Shown: piece after piece, positions 9,563-21,505 of the stretch
Layout of the letters: every line of letters begins with the position of its first letter
How positions within the stretch are numbered: position 1 is the stretch's first letter
Assembly: GCA_021307315.1 (NCBI GenBank)
Contig: JAJSPD010000016.1
Location: 248,001 to 312,000, forward strand
DNA from: Bisporella sp. PMI_857
Lineage: Eukaryota > Ascomycota > Leotiomycetes > Helotiales > Helotiaceae
Reading direction: 5' to 3'
DNA length: 64,000 bases
Notes under the pieces: model-generated
Seen by the model: only the letters and a program-made list of their open reading frames with translations
What the model was told of the DNA's origin: nothing
The model's database searches: none
Program-made: the position numbers and the translations under genes

Positions 9563-11840
9563 TCACTCAAGTTCTACAACCTCAATCTCATGACACGCAC
9601 AGGCGGGTGTTCCATAGAGCATGCGCCCTAAGATCCTCCCATCCTTGACAGCCATTCCTATACCGTTCTTTAGAGTCAGATCGTATTCCAGCCCTGGGAT
9701 CCGATACAGCGTCGACCCAAGCATACTCGATGGGTCCTCCCATGCACCGATACGGAATAGAGCGTGCTTACCACACCCGCGACAAGCCGCGGTGACTAGG
9801 CAGCAGAAGCGCCAGTTGTGCGGCGTGCCACCACCAAACATGGCGTATTCCAGGGGCGTTGTGTTGTAATTATTTCGGAAGTTCTTGCCCTGAGACAGCA
9901 CATTAGTTGAGAGACCCATAGCGCTGGCAAGTTTCCGGATCACATTCCTCTTCTGGATCCCCTCGCTCTTCTGGATCGCCTCCCTCATCGCGAACCCGTC
10001 GATATAAGCATATCCGTCAAGCCAGTCAAAGGCAGAGACAAGAATAGCGTGGTGCTCAGGAGTGCTTAGGCGTTTGAGGATTTCAGGCGTATCCATTCCG
10101 TAGATGCGCGTGCCCACCGTATGGACAAATTCATCGATATCACGGCCCGTGATAGCAAAAACGTGAGTGATGATGGCTAAGAAGCAGGTGATACCAGCAT
10201 CCTCTAGGTCGAAACCAAATCGGTGAGACCAACGCACTACGCCGACTTGCTCGAGGTCTAGAGTGACCTTACCGTTGATGACTTTGGGTGGATACTGCGG
10301 CGGGGACAACTCGTGGCCGATAGCCCAGGTGTGGATGCTATAGTATTTGTATCCTTTAAGCCATCTTGGAATGATGTCTTTCGACTCCTCGAGCTCCTTG
10401 GGAAATGGCTGGATCAAGAGTGGACTGTAGTCTCCTGCATTGATGCACAGAAAGGAAATTTGTCTACAGGCATCTATATCTTCTTCCTTTAATGTGAATC
10501 CAGGCGGTAGCACATGGCCTGTCAGTCCCAGCAAGGCATAGAACAGGTCGTGATGGACTGTGCAATCCTTATCCAAGAGGATCTCATAAGATGCGCCAAG
10601 CGTCATTCGAGATCGGCCTTGAGCATACATCATAGGTTTGATCTTCCACGGTAACCAGACGTGACGCGGTGCCGGCCAAATACCATAGCATGCCGCTGTC
10701 TCGGCTGCGATAACGCTTCCACACTCCTGAACAATATTCTAGAATATCTCATCAATCAGTCCGAATAGTAAGTCTTTAGTTTTGATGATTTCATACTCCA
10801 ATGTAATCATGTGAGCAACGTGACTTCTAACCATCTCTAGTGTGGTCCAGAGTCTACTATACCATTCAGATGTCACAATGCCCATCATTCCTTCCAGCTT
10901 GGTTTTGTTCGTTGTGCCATGCTGTAGCTTGTTAACCGTAGTGATTGATATATCCTGCATATGAACTAGTGTCCTAGATGCCGCAAGAAATATCTTTGGG
11001 GCAGCAAAAGGAGCTTTTGCTGAGTAGCACGTTCCCACTGTGGTGTGCTTAGGTAGTCATGCCAGATTTCTACATCAGGTCCCCATTCTGCAGCAGTAGC
11101 GTGCAGAATTCGTACTGGGATCTCAAAAACCAGCTGAATAGCCTCGGGCGATGCAATGTGTTTCAAGTGTGCAACGGAGACTGGATGATGCCAAACGTGC
11201 GAGATAGCCGTGATACAGTCTTTAGGCACACAACCAAAATGCCGGTTGTGAACGGTGACGGAGGTCCCGTTTACCATAAACGATGGCAGTGCATCCAAGA
11301 TAGGGGTCGCCGGATCTGCTTTTTTGAGAGATATAGTGCGGACAGGAGCCTCAATGTCAAAATGACCACCGCACTCTTGGCACGGAGTGTCAATATAGGA
11401 TTTGCACCAAACGTCTTCCAATTTTGGTAGTTTTGAGGGTGAAAAGCCTAATCAGTAGATTAGCTGCAGTCGAGAGTGACGACTCAGATACAGAATACAC
11501 AACTACCTTGTACTGTTCTAATCTCTCTCTCACGTCGACCACTCTCGTTCTGGCGCAAAAACGCACTAACCGTCTCCCAGCGACCACGTTTCTGCTGTAG
11601 AGAGCACGCCAAAGGTGTCCTTTTAGTACTGTCTAGCAAGGTGGGATCTGAACCCGCCTGTATGAGCGCCTGCACAACCTCAAGATGTCCATTCTCGGAG
11701 GCATAATGCAGCGGTGTTTCTTTGAATATATCCCGACTCCTCACGTCGGCACCATTGTTCAGCAGCTCAATAACCAGGTCATACTGCCCGCGTTCGGCTG
11801 CCCAGTGAAGCTCAGCCTTGCCGAAGTTAGGTTCAGTCAT
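9563..11840 (-). pseudogene. Ankyrin-HET domain protein, disrupted
   Basis: Reading the minus strand from the ATG at 11840, two to three ankyrin repeats come first (ELHWAAERGQYDLVIELLNN, ETPLHYASENGHLEVVQALI). A 59 bp intron (11506-11448, phase 1) joins exon 1 to the HET domain: CITAISHVWHHP, EIWHDYLSTPQWERATQQ, ASRTLVHMQDIS. Between STPQWERATQQ and the TLVHMQD part, near 11,000, the frame shifts. A TAG at 10741-10739 then interrupts it, and the same frame continues to 9563 with DLFYALLGLTG and a Cys-rich tail. HET proteins act in heterokaryon incompatibility and related cell death; this copy should not make a full protein. Only two lesions are visible, so loss is probably recent, or one lesion is a sequencing error. 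The start is uncertain, since the frame stays open upstream to about 12,008 without another ATG. Confidence 0.75.
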
Positions 11841-13519
11841 ATGTGGCTCCAAATAATACTCTCTCCCTATTACAGTAAACAATATACGCTTAATGGCTTT
11901 AGAATAGGACAATTGCTCAGCAACTATGTTTGTAAGAAACAATTTATTTTCAGAGTGCAGAGTAGGTTGCTTCAGCCTAGTCTTCGGGCAGCTGCGTGTT
12001 ACAACCACGTGCTATATGTTGAGGCCTGAATAGCAGTGGGTGTAAAGCGCACCATTGGTCGGAACTGTTGTATTTGGTAGCCTGAGAGTTTTAGCCTCAC
12101 TATTAAGTGTCAATTTGGGAAGGCTTTTTGTCATCTAAATTTTATTGAATATTTCACATAACTAGTCTTAACGCAATTAACGTTCTTTTAGAAATACCTA
12201 TTGCATATATCAGCTTACCTTCTCGCTTATGTATATTTAATCAATTAAGTCAGAAGAGAGGTAAGAAGAACGCTACTCAATTCTTCTATTCCTTTTCAGA
12301 GTGTTCTATGTTGCTAATTATGTGACATCGCCAAACCACAAATAATATCTCCAAAATAATTAATCGGAATGACAATAAGAATAATATGTATGGCGTCATT
12401 AATATGCTATTCATCGGATGAAGGACAGCCAGTTAATAGCATCGCCAGCACAACGCCATTCGCCACTACCATGCGTCTGAGCATGAGGCTTACAATGGGC
12501 AAAAATTGGTTCCACTCTGCGATGACATTAGCGCGGGCAGGAGTGCACAGCCACACACTGGTATCCGGAAATGCACCTCGCTCAAACAATTAACTAAAAA
12601 TCTAGCGACACTCAATTCGCCTTTCACTGTACTTCACTGCGGAGTTATTACAAAGACTAACTTGGGAACCATTCTGACTCGGAGAGCTCGCTTGTTCCAT
12701 CAAAAATTTCCACTCACAAACTTTCCATGTTTGGGTATAAAAGCGAGCGCTTAAACCACAACTAATGAAGTAAAACATGATGGAACTATTGGTACAATAT
12801 TGAGGAAGGGTAATATGTGAGGAATAGGTGTCTACAGTGGTCTTCCCTATTTGTAGACTTTGAAGCATACATCCATTCTTCAGCCGCCGGATTCTTCTAC
12901 GGAAGCGTGCACAAGGTATAGTAGAGTGATTTTAAAGATGGAGGATTTTGCGGCTGCGGTTTTTGCTGCGAATTCTAACCGTGTTGCGGATATGAACCGT
13001 GCTGTCGTGCAATAACGGAACATGTGCATAAAGCCATGGTGTACATGAACAAGAAGCAGCCGGTCAGAGTGAATTACTTAACAATAAGCACCCGACCATA
13101 CCAAATATGACTTGCAAACAAAAATAAATTCTAATTACTACCCCGTGTTTCTTGTAAATGCTACTCTGTTACTCTACAGTTTAATGATCAACCTTGTCCG
13201 AAGCCTAAAGTAAATTGGCATAGAGTTTACCATTATTTATAACCTACCGGCCGCTCCAACCCAAGGAACCACAAAATGGAAGTGATATTAAGCACAAAAC
13301 AGTTACCTAAGCTCAATAGCGTTTTCATTCACACGCAGACGTGCCTCGCTTATAAAAGAACCCACGCTTCCACTCCCAATAGCATAGACTAAGGCTTGAT
13401 ATATCGCTCCTGCGACCAGCAAGGCATGGGTGGGACTTTGCACGGCTCCTCTCCTTTAGCATCGGAGCAACGGCAAAGAAAAAACATATCCCTTTATTAC
13501 GATGAATCAAGCTCACGCC

Positions 13520-13540
13520 GGGGGGGGGGGGGGGGGGGGG
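13520..13540. repeat. Poly-G run of 21 bases
   Basis: Twenty-one consecutive G residues on the plus strand, directly after CTCACGCC and before CGTTGG. The exact length may be unreliable in any assembly. Such a run could form a G-quadruplex on the plus strand. Confidence 0.9.
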
Positions 13541-13929
13541 CGTTGGCATAACAAGCTTTGCAAGCTCCACACCGGACTAGAAAGGAATCGTGTCGACAGC
13601 AGAGCTTCTGTTGCGAAATGCGGCCGTGCTGTTGTTTTTTATACGAACGTTCAAAGATGTCACGGGCACGGATTGAAACAGCAACGTATCGACCAGCGAC
13701 AGCAGCATCTAAGCTTGTGACGTGCAGCGCACGCCGGTCAACAAGTGATCCCTTTCTTTTCTGTCATGCGGACGAGGGGATCGTTTTATTGAAAGCCCCG
13801 AATTCTCCGGTTACGGTGGGGTATTAGCGGCGTATGCATCATCTTCTAACTATGCTTTCAACGTCGAGGGCTCGGCTACATGATATGGAAAAAGAAGGAA
13901 TAGCAAGGGGCTGCGTATTGCTATCAATA

Positions 13930-13940
13930 CCCCCCCCCCC
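13930..13940. repeat. Poly-C run of 11 bases
   Basis: Eleven consecutive C residues on the plus strand, 390 bp from the poly-G run and in the opposite sense, followed by GGCGGCG. Confidence 0.9.
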
Positions 13941-14437
13941 GGCGGCGTTTGCAGGCGATAGGACGCAAAGTGGATTGAGAAGTAGATGCAGGCTGAGCAA
14001 GGTAAATTTGCTTATGGGAGTCATTACACATGCATGTAAGCCGGCTATGGGCTCACCGCTTGTCCTCTGTTCCCTTTTTAACCTCTCAGATGTTCATGCA
14101 TACTTGAACGTAACGCTTGAAATGCATTAGGCAAACGGGAAAAAATATTTTCAAATTTTGTTCTTAAGGAACTGTGATGGTATTATACATCTGATTTCCC
14201 ATCCAATGTAGGAAGGAGGCATCAATAGCCTGCTATAAATACACACGCTCGCGCGTCTTTTTCTGTGTCGATGTCAACGTATGTTACAGTTCCATGCCAG
14301 TAACTTTTTTGGTGACCCATGGTGTATCAAAAAGAAAATAGCCAGCCGCCCATAACCGCAGTTAAACAATCCTCGAACGCTAGTGCCTCCAACGCCATTG
14401 AACAAAAAAAAAAACAGGATTAAAAAGGCTCAAGGTA

Positions 14438-16730
14438 TCAAGTCCTCCTTTGACTATTGCTCCTCCCAAACACACCCCACTTCTTCTTAGACTGATCAGC
14501 ATCCGGTATCTTCCCATTATCCAACGTAGCCGCATCGACTGCCGCATCACCATAATTGCTTGCTCTGCGTGAAACACTCTGCTCTCCTAGTCCTGCTCCT
14601 GCACTACTCGGGCGATACCGCGGCACCTGGCTTCCGCTTGGTCGGCTCCGCATAATCGGCGGCGGAGTTGCTCTTGCCTCATCATCCGTCTTTTCTCCAT
14701 AGTTTCCAGGCTGCTGCTTGACAGGATATGTGGGACTTCGCAAATTCGACGGTGCGGCCTGGTATGCTGTGGCGGGTAAGCTGAGAGAGGGACTAGTCTC
14801 TGAGCGACCGAAGATACGGGAAAGGCCTTTCTTCTTTGCGGGCGATGGTGTAGTGTTTTGCATGACCTGGCCCGCAGAGGAGGAGCTGGAGGAGGATGGT
14901 TGCGACTTTCGGAGTTTGGTGGTATGGCTTAGTGACGAGCGACGATCTGGAGGGTTCGGACGGGGCGAAGAGTCAAGCGGGGTGGTTGGATATTGTGTGT
15001 AATCTGTAGCTCTGACAGTGTCGTCGCTTCTGGGATGCTCAACCATGCTTGCTCGTCGCAGGGTTTGGTGGCGTGAGGCTGCCAGAAGAGGAAGACGCGG
15101 TTCCCCATTGCCAAACATCATATAGTCCATATCTCGATCATTTGTAGCGCCGAAGCTGCCGAAAGTAAAGAGATTCGGCGTGGGAGTCCTATTTGGGCTG
15201 TGGTATTCCTCTGCTGAGAAATTACTGCAGGTGCTTGACACGTCGTCCTGTGTCTCAGTATCCCATCCATGGCCTTCGCGCCTGCTGTTGATCGTCTCCC
15301 CGGCACTTCGAGGCCGAACTGATAGCGCCTTCTGATAAGCATTGAATGAGTCTCGAGACAGCGGGACAGTGGGTTTGCGGTTCAAAAACGTATTGTCATT
15401 CGTGTCATGCGCGGCATCATTTGTTTGAAAATGTCTCAAGGTACTTGTACTGACAGTGTCCGGGGTGGGAGGAAGCCTTTGCTGGTGCTCAAAGCTGCCC
15501 TTATCAGTGATGACACGGCGAAGAGACTCTCTGGCCTTTCGGGGCTCGATGGAAGTTATAGATGTTGTGGCCCGTTCCATCTGCAGTCTGGTTGATGTAG
15601 CGCTCCGGCTTGTCTTCTCGAGAGTATGTTTTAGTTTCTCCAATCTCTGTGCAGGCGACTCAATAACATGAGTGATGGAAGGCAATTGAGCTTTACGCAG
15701 ATCACTGCGAAGTAATGAAGGTTTTGTTGAGACTGGAGATGCGATACGTTCTCCGACCCACTTCTCGACTGCTTCTGCAACCATAATTCCTCTCAGTGGC
15801 GATTCTTCCTCCTTTTTGAGGTCCAGGGTCTTGTTCCCATAGACGCTGGTGAAGGAACTCTCACTCAGAACGCTCATTCTAGGACTCTCCGGTTCTGCAT
15901 CTGATAGTGCCTCTTCTTGCAATTGAGGTAGGACAGCGTCGGCATAGCTCTCCTTGTGCGGGAGATATAGGCTTCTTAAAGCATCAGCTCCTTCGCTTTT
16001 TTCCGATAAAAAGGAGGGCATCCGCGTCATGGCCATGGAATTCGACTTCTGTGTTTGAGGAGAGCTAGAAATGTCATGGCTAGATCGAAAGTAACCAGGG
16101 TCGTACTTTGGTTGGGCATCAAAATTTCTGACCACCTCTCTCTCCTTCATGAGTGTGTCAATTTTCTCCTCCAAGTTAACAATGATCCCTACTGCCTCCT
16201 CCACAGCTTGATCTCGCTTCTCAAGTTCTGATAGCAACTGCTCGTTGACTTCCTGTAACTCGGCTTGATCCTGTAGCTGCTTCTCTGCGGCCTCCAACCG
16301 TGCTTCAAGTTCTGTCTGCCGTTCGCGTCGATGATGTAGCTCCAGCTTTAGATTAAAGTTCTGCTTGGTCAACGACGAGACGTGCTAGCAAAAATTAGTA
16401 GAACCCTTATATTGAAGTCAGAATGCTAACCTCCTCAATCTGTTTGACACCCATTCCCTTTCCACTGGAACTTGGTCTCCTGCTCTCAGTGATAGGCGAA
16501 CTTTGTGCATCATGCACCGTATCGATATCCAAGCTCCCCCTCCTCGCCTTCCTGGCGCTCTCCACCTTCCTCTCTCTTAACCTTTCCTGCAGGAGGCTGG
16601 ATGCCGGTTTTGATGGATTCATGATCGAGCTGTTATTGCTGCTACCAGAAATCATTCGACTTTGACCAGAAGCAGACGATGGAGGTCGTGCGGGTGAAGG
16701 TCTGCTTCTTCTTGATGCAGTGTCATCCAT
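14438..16730 (-). CDS. Centrosomin motif 1 (CM1) spindle-pole / microtubule-organising protein
   Basis: Two exons, 16730-16431 and 16384-14438, with a 46 bp phase-0 intron (CTAAT branch site), give 748 residues. The exon join rebuilds the CM1 motif at about residues 92-130: KGMGVKQIEE followed by HVSSLTKQNFNLKLELHHRR. CM1 proteins (Drosophila Cnn, fission yeast Mto1 and Pcp1, Aspergillus ApsB) recruit the gamma-tubulin complex to spindle pole bodies, septa or other microtubule-organising sites. A coiled coil follows to about residue 180. The rest is Ser/Pro-rich, low in structure and basic, with many possible phosphorylation sites. It is shorter than ApsB. Which CM1 paralogue this is cannot be decided here. 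The N-terminal 90 residues are Ser/Arg-rich. Confidence 0.85.
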
Positions 16731-17979
16731 TGTTGCTATGTATTAAATCCGATCTCCCACGCTTGGGTCTTCTGCAGCGATTCGGGATGGTACTTTTGTT
16801 CGAAGGGGGCAAAGTTGGGATTGTACAGCTGAGGGTGTGTGTTGTACAAAGTCGGTGTGCCAGCACCCAGTCGCAAACGGGTATTTCGGTGGATTGATGT
16901 CGAATGAGCGCACAGGACTTGGTGTTGGACCTCTGATATAATTGGGCTGTTTTTGACTTGTAGGTGCGCTCACATTGCGCATGAATTACTCACTGAGCGA
17001 TCCAACAAATCTCACCTCAAAAGACTTGCGAAGCTTGGAAAAGTCGCACTTTGTAAAGCGAGCGGAGGGAGCCTGCATATAGAACATGCAACATACAAGA
17101 TCCGGACTCGCGCATTCAGATCAAACACACGAGGAGGGTAAGAACACTGAAGGAAGGAAAGTAAATCCAGGAATCACGGCAGTTGCTAGCTGACATTTCA
17201 AAACCAGGGAAATCCTACGCTCAAAAGAAGGTTTAGTGAATGACAGACTCACAGACCTCATTTTGACGCGTTTTTCATCACTATCACGGCTGATCCCTGT
17301 AACGGGAGCCAACCCAACGCGCCCAAACTGTCAGACGGCTGGCCTTATGTTACGTTGAAGGCTTAGCATTGGTAATTAAGGCCGTGCCCCCTTGACCCTT
17401 TCTCTGGAGACGAGGAAAAAGCTATAAAACCATTGTTTGTAATATCCCAATTAAGCAAATAGGAGTCCAGTGCACATTGTGATACGGCTTACCATTGGTG
17501 ATAATGTGCACCCAAATTTCGGAGCTTTTCAGGGATCAGCACACCCTCAAAATAGAGAAGATGGCTGGTAACGAAATTGAACCTCGATGTCGGGCTCCCG
17601 CTAAGCCAGTTGAGGAGAGGGGACTGCCTGCCAAGATCACCACCCGGCTCGGGGATTGACGGTACGGGCCCGAGCCGCTGGGTGGAATGTTGAAAAGGGG
17701 GGGAACCCCTTTCAAACAGTGGCACGTGACGTTTGTTTAGTATTAATGGGCGCTGTCCTGAAAGAAGTCGTAAAGGAGTATACAGTCTATAAACCTCAAA
17801 AAATGTTAGAGAACCCCCCAATATCCCGATCCTCCTAGCGATGTTGTTCAACTATTCTCTTCCTGTTTGTTTGTAGATCGGGGTATGGCTTGGAAACTCG
17901 TATTTGCCTACTTTGGAAGCTTCTACTCTCTCCGTTTTATCGCAAGCAAATATATGACTGTACCAAACATTCACCCCCA
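16731..17979. other. Intergenic, promoter side of the CM1 gene
   Basis: Upstream region of the CM1 gene and downstream region of the DnaJC28-like gene. A minus-strand frame at 16,743-16,982 is probably 5' leader. A G-rich patch lies at 17,690-17,705. No gene recognised. Confidence 0.45.
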
Positions 17980-19761
17980 TCAAGCCTCCTTTTTAGTAAA
18001 TAAGTCCGCCCAAAATTCCTTAAACCCATACTTCGGTTTCTTAGAGTCATACACCTTAGCACTCTCCCCGGCCCCGAGTCTCTCTAGGACACTGCCCTGT
18101 CTGCTGCCTGTCACTTCTGTAAGGATCTTCGCAGGCCTCGCTGCTCTATCTTTGATAATGGTGGATAATTGCGGAGCGACATCTGCATAGCATGAGTCTA
18201 GCTCTCGTTGTAGAGAGAAGTATGGTTTTTTGGCAAGGTCAGGTGCCATGAGATTGTAAGATCGAGTGAGGCTGTTGAGATTTGTGATTGCTAAAGTTAG
18301 GTAGGACATCTCGGCTTTCTCCCACTCCGGTAACCGAAAGAGCTTTGGAGGTGAGTTCGGCAGTATGATGGTCTCAACTTGGTTGCTCTCCTCTTTGGAG
18401 GCATAATTAAGAGTGTTTAACACCCCGGTAACTTGCGGTATTTCAGGATCTCCCGTTGAAATCTTAACGGGACTCCTCTTCGCTTCCGCAGCCACCGTAA
18501 CTGTAGGGTCTGCTGCTGATTTAGGTGCTTCCTGAATGATACTGACCATAACTGGATCACTTGTAGCATTTGTAGGCACTGAAATTTGCTCCACGGCCCG
18601 CTTCCTCGGGTTATACAATCGTTCAGCCTCCGCGTACCTTTCCGCCTGTGCCATCTGTACCTGTAAGCTTCCCCCACGACTAGCAATAGTCCTCGCAGCC
18701 TGCCTTTTCCAATCATTCCTCAGCCTTGCTCGGAACGTCGTCGCAGTCTTGACCAACTCCTGCTGCTTCTCGATCCACGGCGGGACAATATCCTGCCTCT
18801 GAATCATCTTATTCATGATATACTCAGTCGTATCAATGAAGGGATTGTCTGCTCTTGCATCCCTCACTATCGCTTTCCCTCTCGGTATATTCTTAAACTG
18901 ACCCCTCGCAATAGCATCCTCAATTCTCTCATTCGCTAGTGCCTGCATTCCTCTTATCGAATTTGGCATGGCCCTCGCACCAGGTTGAAACCGTTCCTTC
19001 AATTCTTTCCGCATCTCTTCTCGTTCCTTCTCACTCATCTGGCTGTCCTTACTGATAGCATAAATCTCACTCTTATCCCTCGCCTCCGCCAGCCTCTGCC
19101 CAGGCCGCCTCTTCACCTCGGGCTTAAGTCTCATATCTACAATCGGAGTTGGAATCTTTGGCTTCCCTCTCAGCCCAGGTTTCAACGGCTTCTGCGCATC
19201 ATCTAACATCCGCAAAACCGTATCCTCTGGAGTCTCAAGCCCAGTCCATGATTGCGCAGTTGCTATATCTTTCGAGCCTCGCCCTAGGTGTGAGGACGCT
19301 TCCACTTCTGCGAATGAAGCTGCATTTTCGGCACGAAAATTCTGAGCTTGGATTTTATCTAACAGTTTCTGTTTGAGCTCGTCTGAAAATCCGGCTTCTT
19401 CAACCGCTTTTCTGCCGGCGCGTCCATCGGAGTATAGAGCTTCCTCAGTTGCTTCTGCGAGACGCCGGGACATGGCCCCTTGTTCCTTTTCGCCATGCTG
19501 AGGAGATGAAGATGGCTTCCCAGAGCTTCTGCCTTGTATTTTCTCCTCAATTGATGCTATATCCTCTTTTCCCTCTGCTTCCTCTGTTTTCGTAAGTGGC
19601 AAATGGGTCGAAAAGCAGCGGGGGCTTGCCCTCGGGCCAATTGAGAGACCATGTTGCCTATGTATTTTTCGCAGGCAGCGACGGCAAGTGTATATAGTCA
19701 AGGTGCTTGTTCCTGGCATGTAGAAATGAAAAGAGACGAGAGAAAAAGAGTGCGGAGACAA
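17980..19761 (-). CDS. DnaJ homologue subfamily C member 28-like (DUF1992) mitochondrial protein
   Basis: A single exon encodes 593 residues. The N-terminus is basic and rich in Ser, Thr and Arg (TIYTCRRCLRKIHRQHG, then PRCFSTHLP), as in mitochondrial presequences; start at residue 1 or at Met15 is possible. The conserved DnaJC28 domain is near residues 280-350: NERIEDAIARGQFKNIPRGK, then NPFIDTTEYIMNKMIQRQ and PPWIEKQQEL. Despite the name, I see no J domain. The animal DNAJC28 and plant relatives are organellar proteins of poorly known function, and animal copies have been tied to Golgi tethering. Here the flanking sequence is charged and helical. A C-terminal helix ends YGFKEFWADLFTKKEA. 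Mitochondrial location is inferred from the presequence only. Confidence 0.8.
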   Translation of the reverse strand: MSPHSFSLVSFHFYMPGTSTLTIYTCRRCLRKIHRQHGLSIGPRASPRCFSTHLPLTKTEEAEGKEDIASIEEKIQGRSSGKPSSSPQHGEKEQGAMSRRLAEATEEALYSDGRAGRKAVEEAGFSDELKQKLLDKIQAQNFRAENAASFAEVEASSHLGRGSKDIATAQSWTGLETPEDTVLRMLDDAQKPLKPGLRGKPKIPTPIVDMRLKPEVKRRPGQRLAEARDKSEIYAISKDSQMSEKEREEMRKELKERFQPGARAMPNSIRGMQALANERIEDAIARGQFKNIPRGKAIVRDARADNPFIDTTEYIMNKMIQRQDIVPPWIEKQQELVKTATTFRARLRNDWKRQAARTIASRGGSLQVQMAQAERYAEAERLYNPRKRAVEQISVPTNATSDPVMVSIIQEAPKSAADPTVTVAAEAKRSPVKISTGDPEIPQVTGVLNTLNYASKEESNQVETIILPNSPPKLFRLPEWEKAEMSYLTLAITNLNSLTRSYNLMAPDLAKKPYFSLQRELDSCYADVAPQLSTIIKDRAARPAKILTEVTGSRQGSVLERLGAGESAKVYDSKKPKYGFKEFWADLFTKKEA

Positions 19762-19873
19762 AGTAATAAGTAGTGATGTTTGAGCGAGAATTGGGTGATG
19801 ATGCCTATCATAAATATTTACAGGGTTCCGATAACACTAGCCGAGCCCCTTATCTCGTCATCCCATCATCCTT

Positions 19874-20448
19874 CTAAATTGCCAAGTAAGCATCACTAGT
19901 TGTCATAATCTCCCTTACGTGTGCCGAGTTCATATACTCTCTAACCTTAACGATCTTGCCCGTCTCTTCGGAGAAGATACAGATCCAGCAGAATCTTTAC
20001 CCAGTTAACCCTTCTCATTCCGATCAAAGACCGAAACATATCAATGGAAAGAGAGGGGCCGACTTGTTGTTATAGGGCCGACCATTTTTCTGCGTAGCAA
20101 ACCCAGTGCTCTCAAAGATAACCTAATTCTCGATAATGTCGATCTCATGGACTAGCATCTTCACCCCTCCCTCTCTCAGTCTTGGAGCCATGACGTCGCG
20201 AACCTTCTCTTGCCATGTTTTGACGCTTACCCATGTGTCAGCTTCCATCATCCTCAATCCCAGGATAGAGAAAAGGGAGGAAATACATATCTTCCAGCTG
20301 GTGAAAGAAGATCTTGGGTTGAATCTGTGACAACCCAATGGACGTCTGGATCTAGAGCGTCAACAAACTTGCTCCAATCTCTATCTGCGGTTGGCTCCAA
20401 GGTGGAGACGACATGTTCTTTCGTTAGTGTGAAAGGCATCTTGTTCAT
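19874..20448 (-). pseudogene. SnoaL-like (NTF2-fold) protein, decayed
   Basis: From the ATG at 20448 the minus strand reads MPFTLTKEHVVSTLEP, DRDWSKFVDALDPDVHWVVT and LLSPAG. In another frame from about 20,290 it reads VKTWQEKVRDVMAPRLREGG and VHEIDIIEN, then a TAG. After that stop the same frame gives TGFATQKNGRPYNN, and after a probable intron FCWICIFSEETGKIVKVREY to a stop at 19874. These pieces match the order of fungal SnoaL-like proteins (small NTF2-fold enzymes or binders). No splice pair cleanly joins LLSPAG to VKTWQEK, and the stop after EIDIIEN is in frame, so I call it decayed. Alternatively it is a poorly spliced gene with one stop. Confidence 0.55.
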
Positions 20449-21505
20449 TAAAATCTCTCTAGTTAGTTTCTACAATTGTTCTAAATCCTCCATCCTACGA
20501 AGCTGACGACCTTTTATACATGATCAAAAAACCTCAAGCGTCCCGCTGCTTGAGACGACATTAATAATTGATGTGCTGAGGCTCCACTGGAGCTTGTTCT
20601 TAAAGCGCGATAGTTGTCTCAAAAAGGAAAACGGCCGGTGGAGCAGCCACACGGCACCCACTTTTAATCCAGCATTCCAGCCCTATGAACCCTAATTCTA
20701 AACTTTAATCGCACATCTACTTATAAAAGTAGGATTTATATCTGAGCGAGCCTTTAGTAACATTATTATTCCTGAACATCTCCAACGCTTATCTACGCCT
20801 CCAATTGAATGCTTGGGCAGCACATTCCATTACGGGTAATGCTCTGCAACGGATGTTTAACACTGAAATCGTTAAAGTACCAATGTCGTGGGATTTTGGT
20901 TCCCATTATGTGGCATGGTTTGATCTAGCATAATATAACTTAACATTTCTTTGCGATTTCCCATCGCGGCGAGAATCAATATGCAAAGCAAGTATGGCAA
21001 ACAATGGTAGTAACTTAAGTGGCGAAACATATAAATGATAACGATGATAAGGTAGGGATATTCTTGTTCACCGACATCCAAAGTATATAATCATATTTGC
21101 CGTAGGGGAATCTTGATGAAGTCCTTGACGTCTGGATGATTTCCTTGAGTTTTTGATGGTCCATTCTTTATCTCTTACAGAATTGACTTCTGACCCTTGA
21201 ATTAAAGTTCAAGTAGAGGATGAGATATGCTGGTGTGAAAGGGGAGGGAAAGCAAATGTTAAGCACGGCTGGGGATATCTGATGTAAAGTATCTTGTAGT
21301 ACAAATAGGTATCTCATTATTATTACACCTAATTTCCCATATGACTTGGTCTAAAGAAAACAGCAATATTCCTATATCCCGCTGATAGACCGAATCTTCC
21401 TGTGTTCTCGTTGGTCAAACCGTTTCATAATTTCCATCTTCCAACCAAATGCCATTCTATTGTGTATATATATGTTCCAACTTCGTCTCTTTGTCTGAAA
21501 GCACT
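20449..21505. other. AT-rich intergenic, nothing recognised
   Basis: AT-rich stretch between the SnoaL relic and the RTA1-like gene. No supported coding frame or RNA. Confidence 0.5.

Larger units (their letters stand above)
11841..14437. other. Long intergenic stretch with G and C runs
   Basis: No gene recognised over 2.6 kb. The left part is AT-rich. The right part (12,900-14,300) is mixed and carries the long homopolymers listed separately. Short frames at 12,369-12,593 and 13,502-14,130 lack motifs or consistent composition. Confidence 0.45.

Noticed and set aside
12369..12593. Short overlapping frames on both strands
   Set aside because: Both strands open by chance over about 220 bp; neither has a motif or a neighbouring exon.
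16743..16982. Minus-strand frame of 79 codons upstream of the CM1 gene
   Set aside because: No start context or motif and the CM1 protein already has a normal N-terminus; more likely 5' leader.
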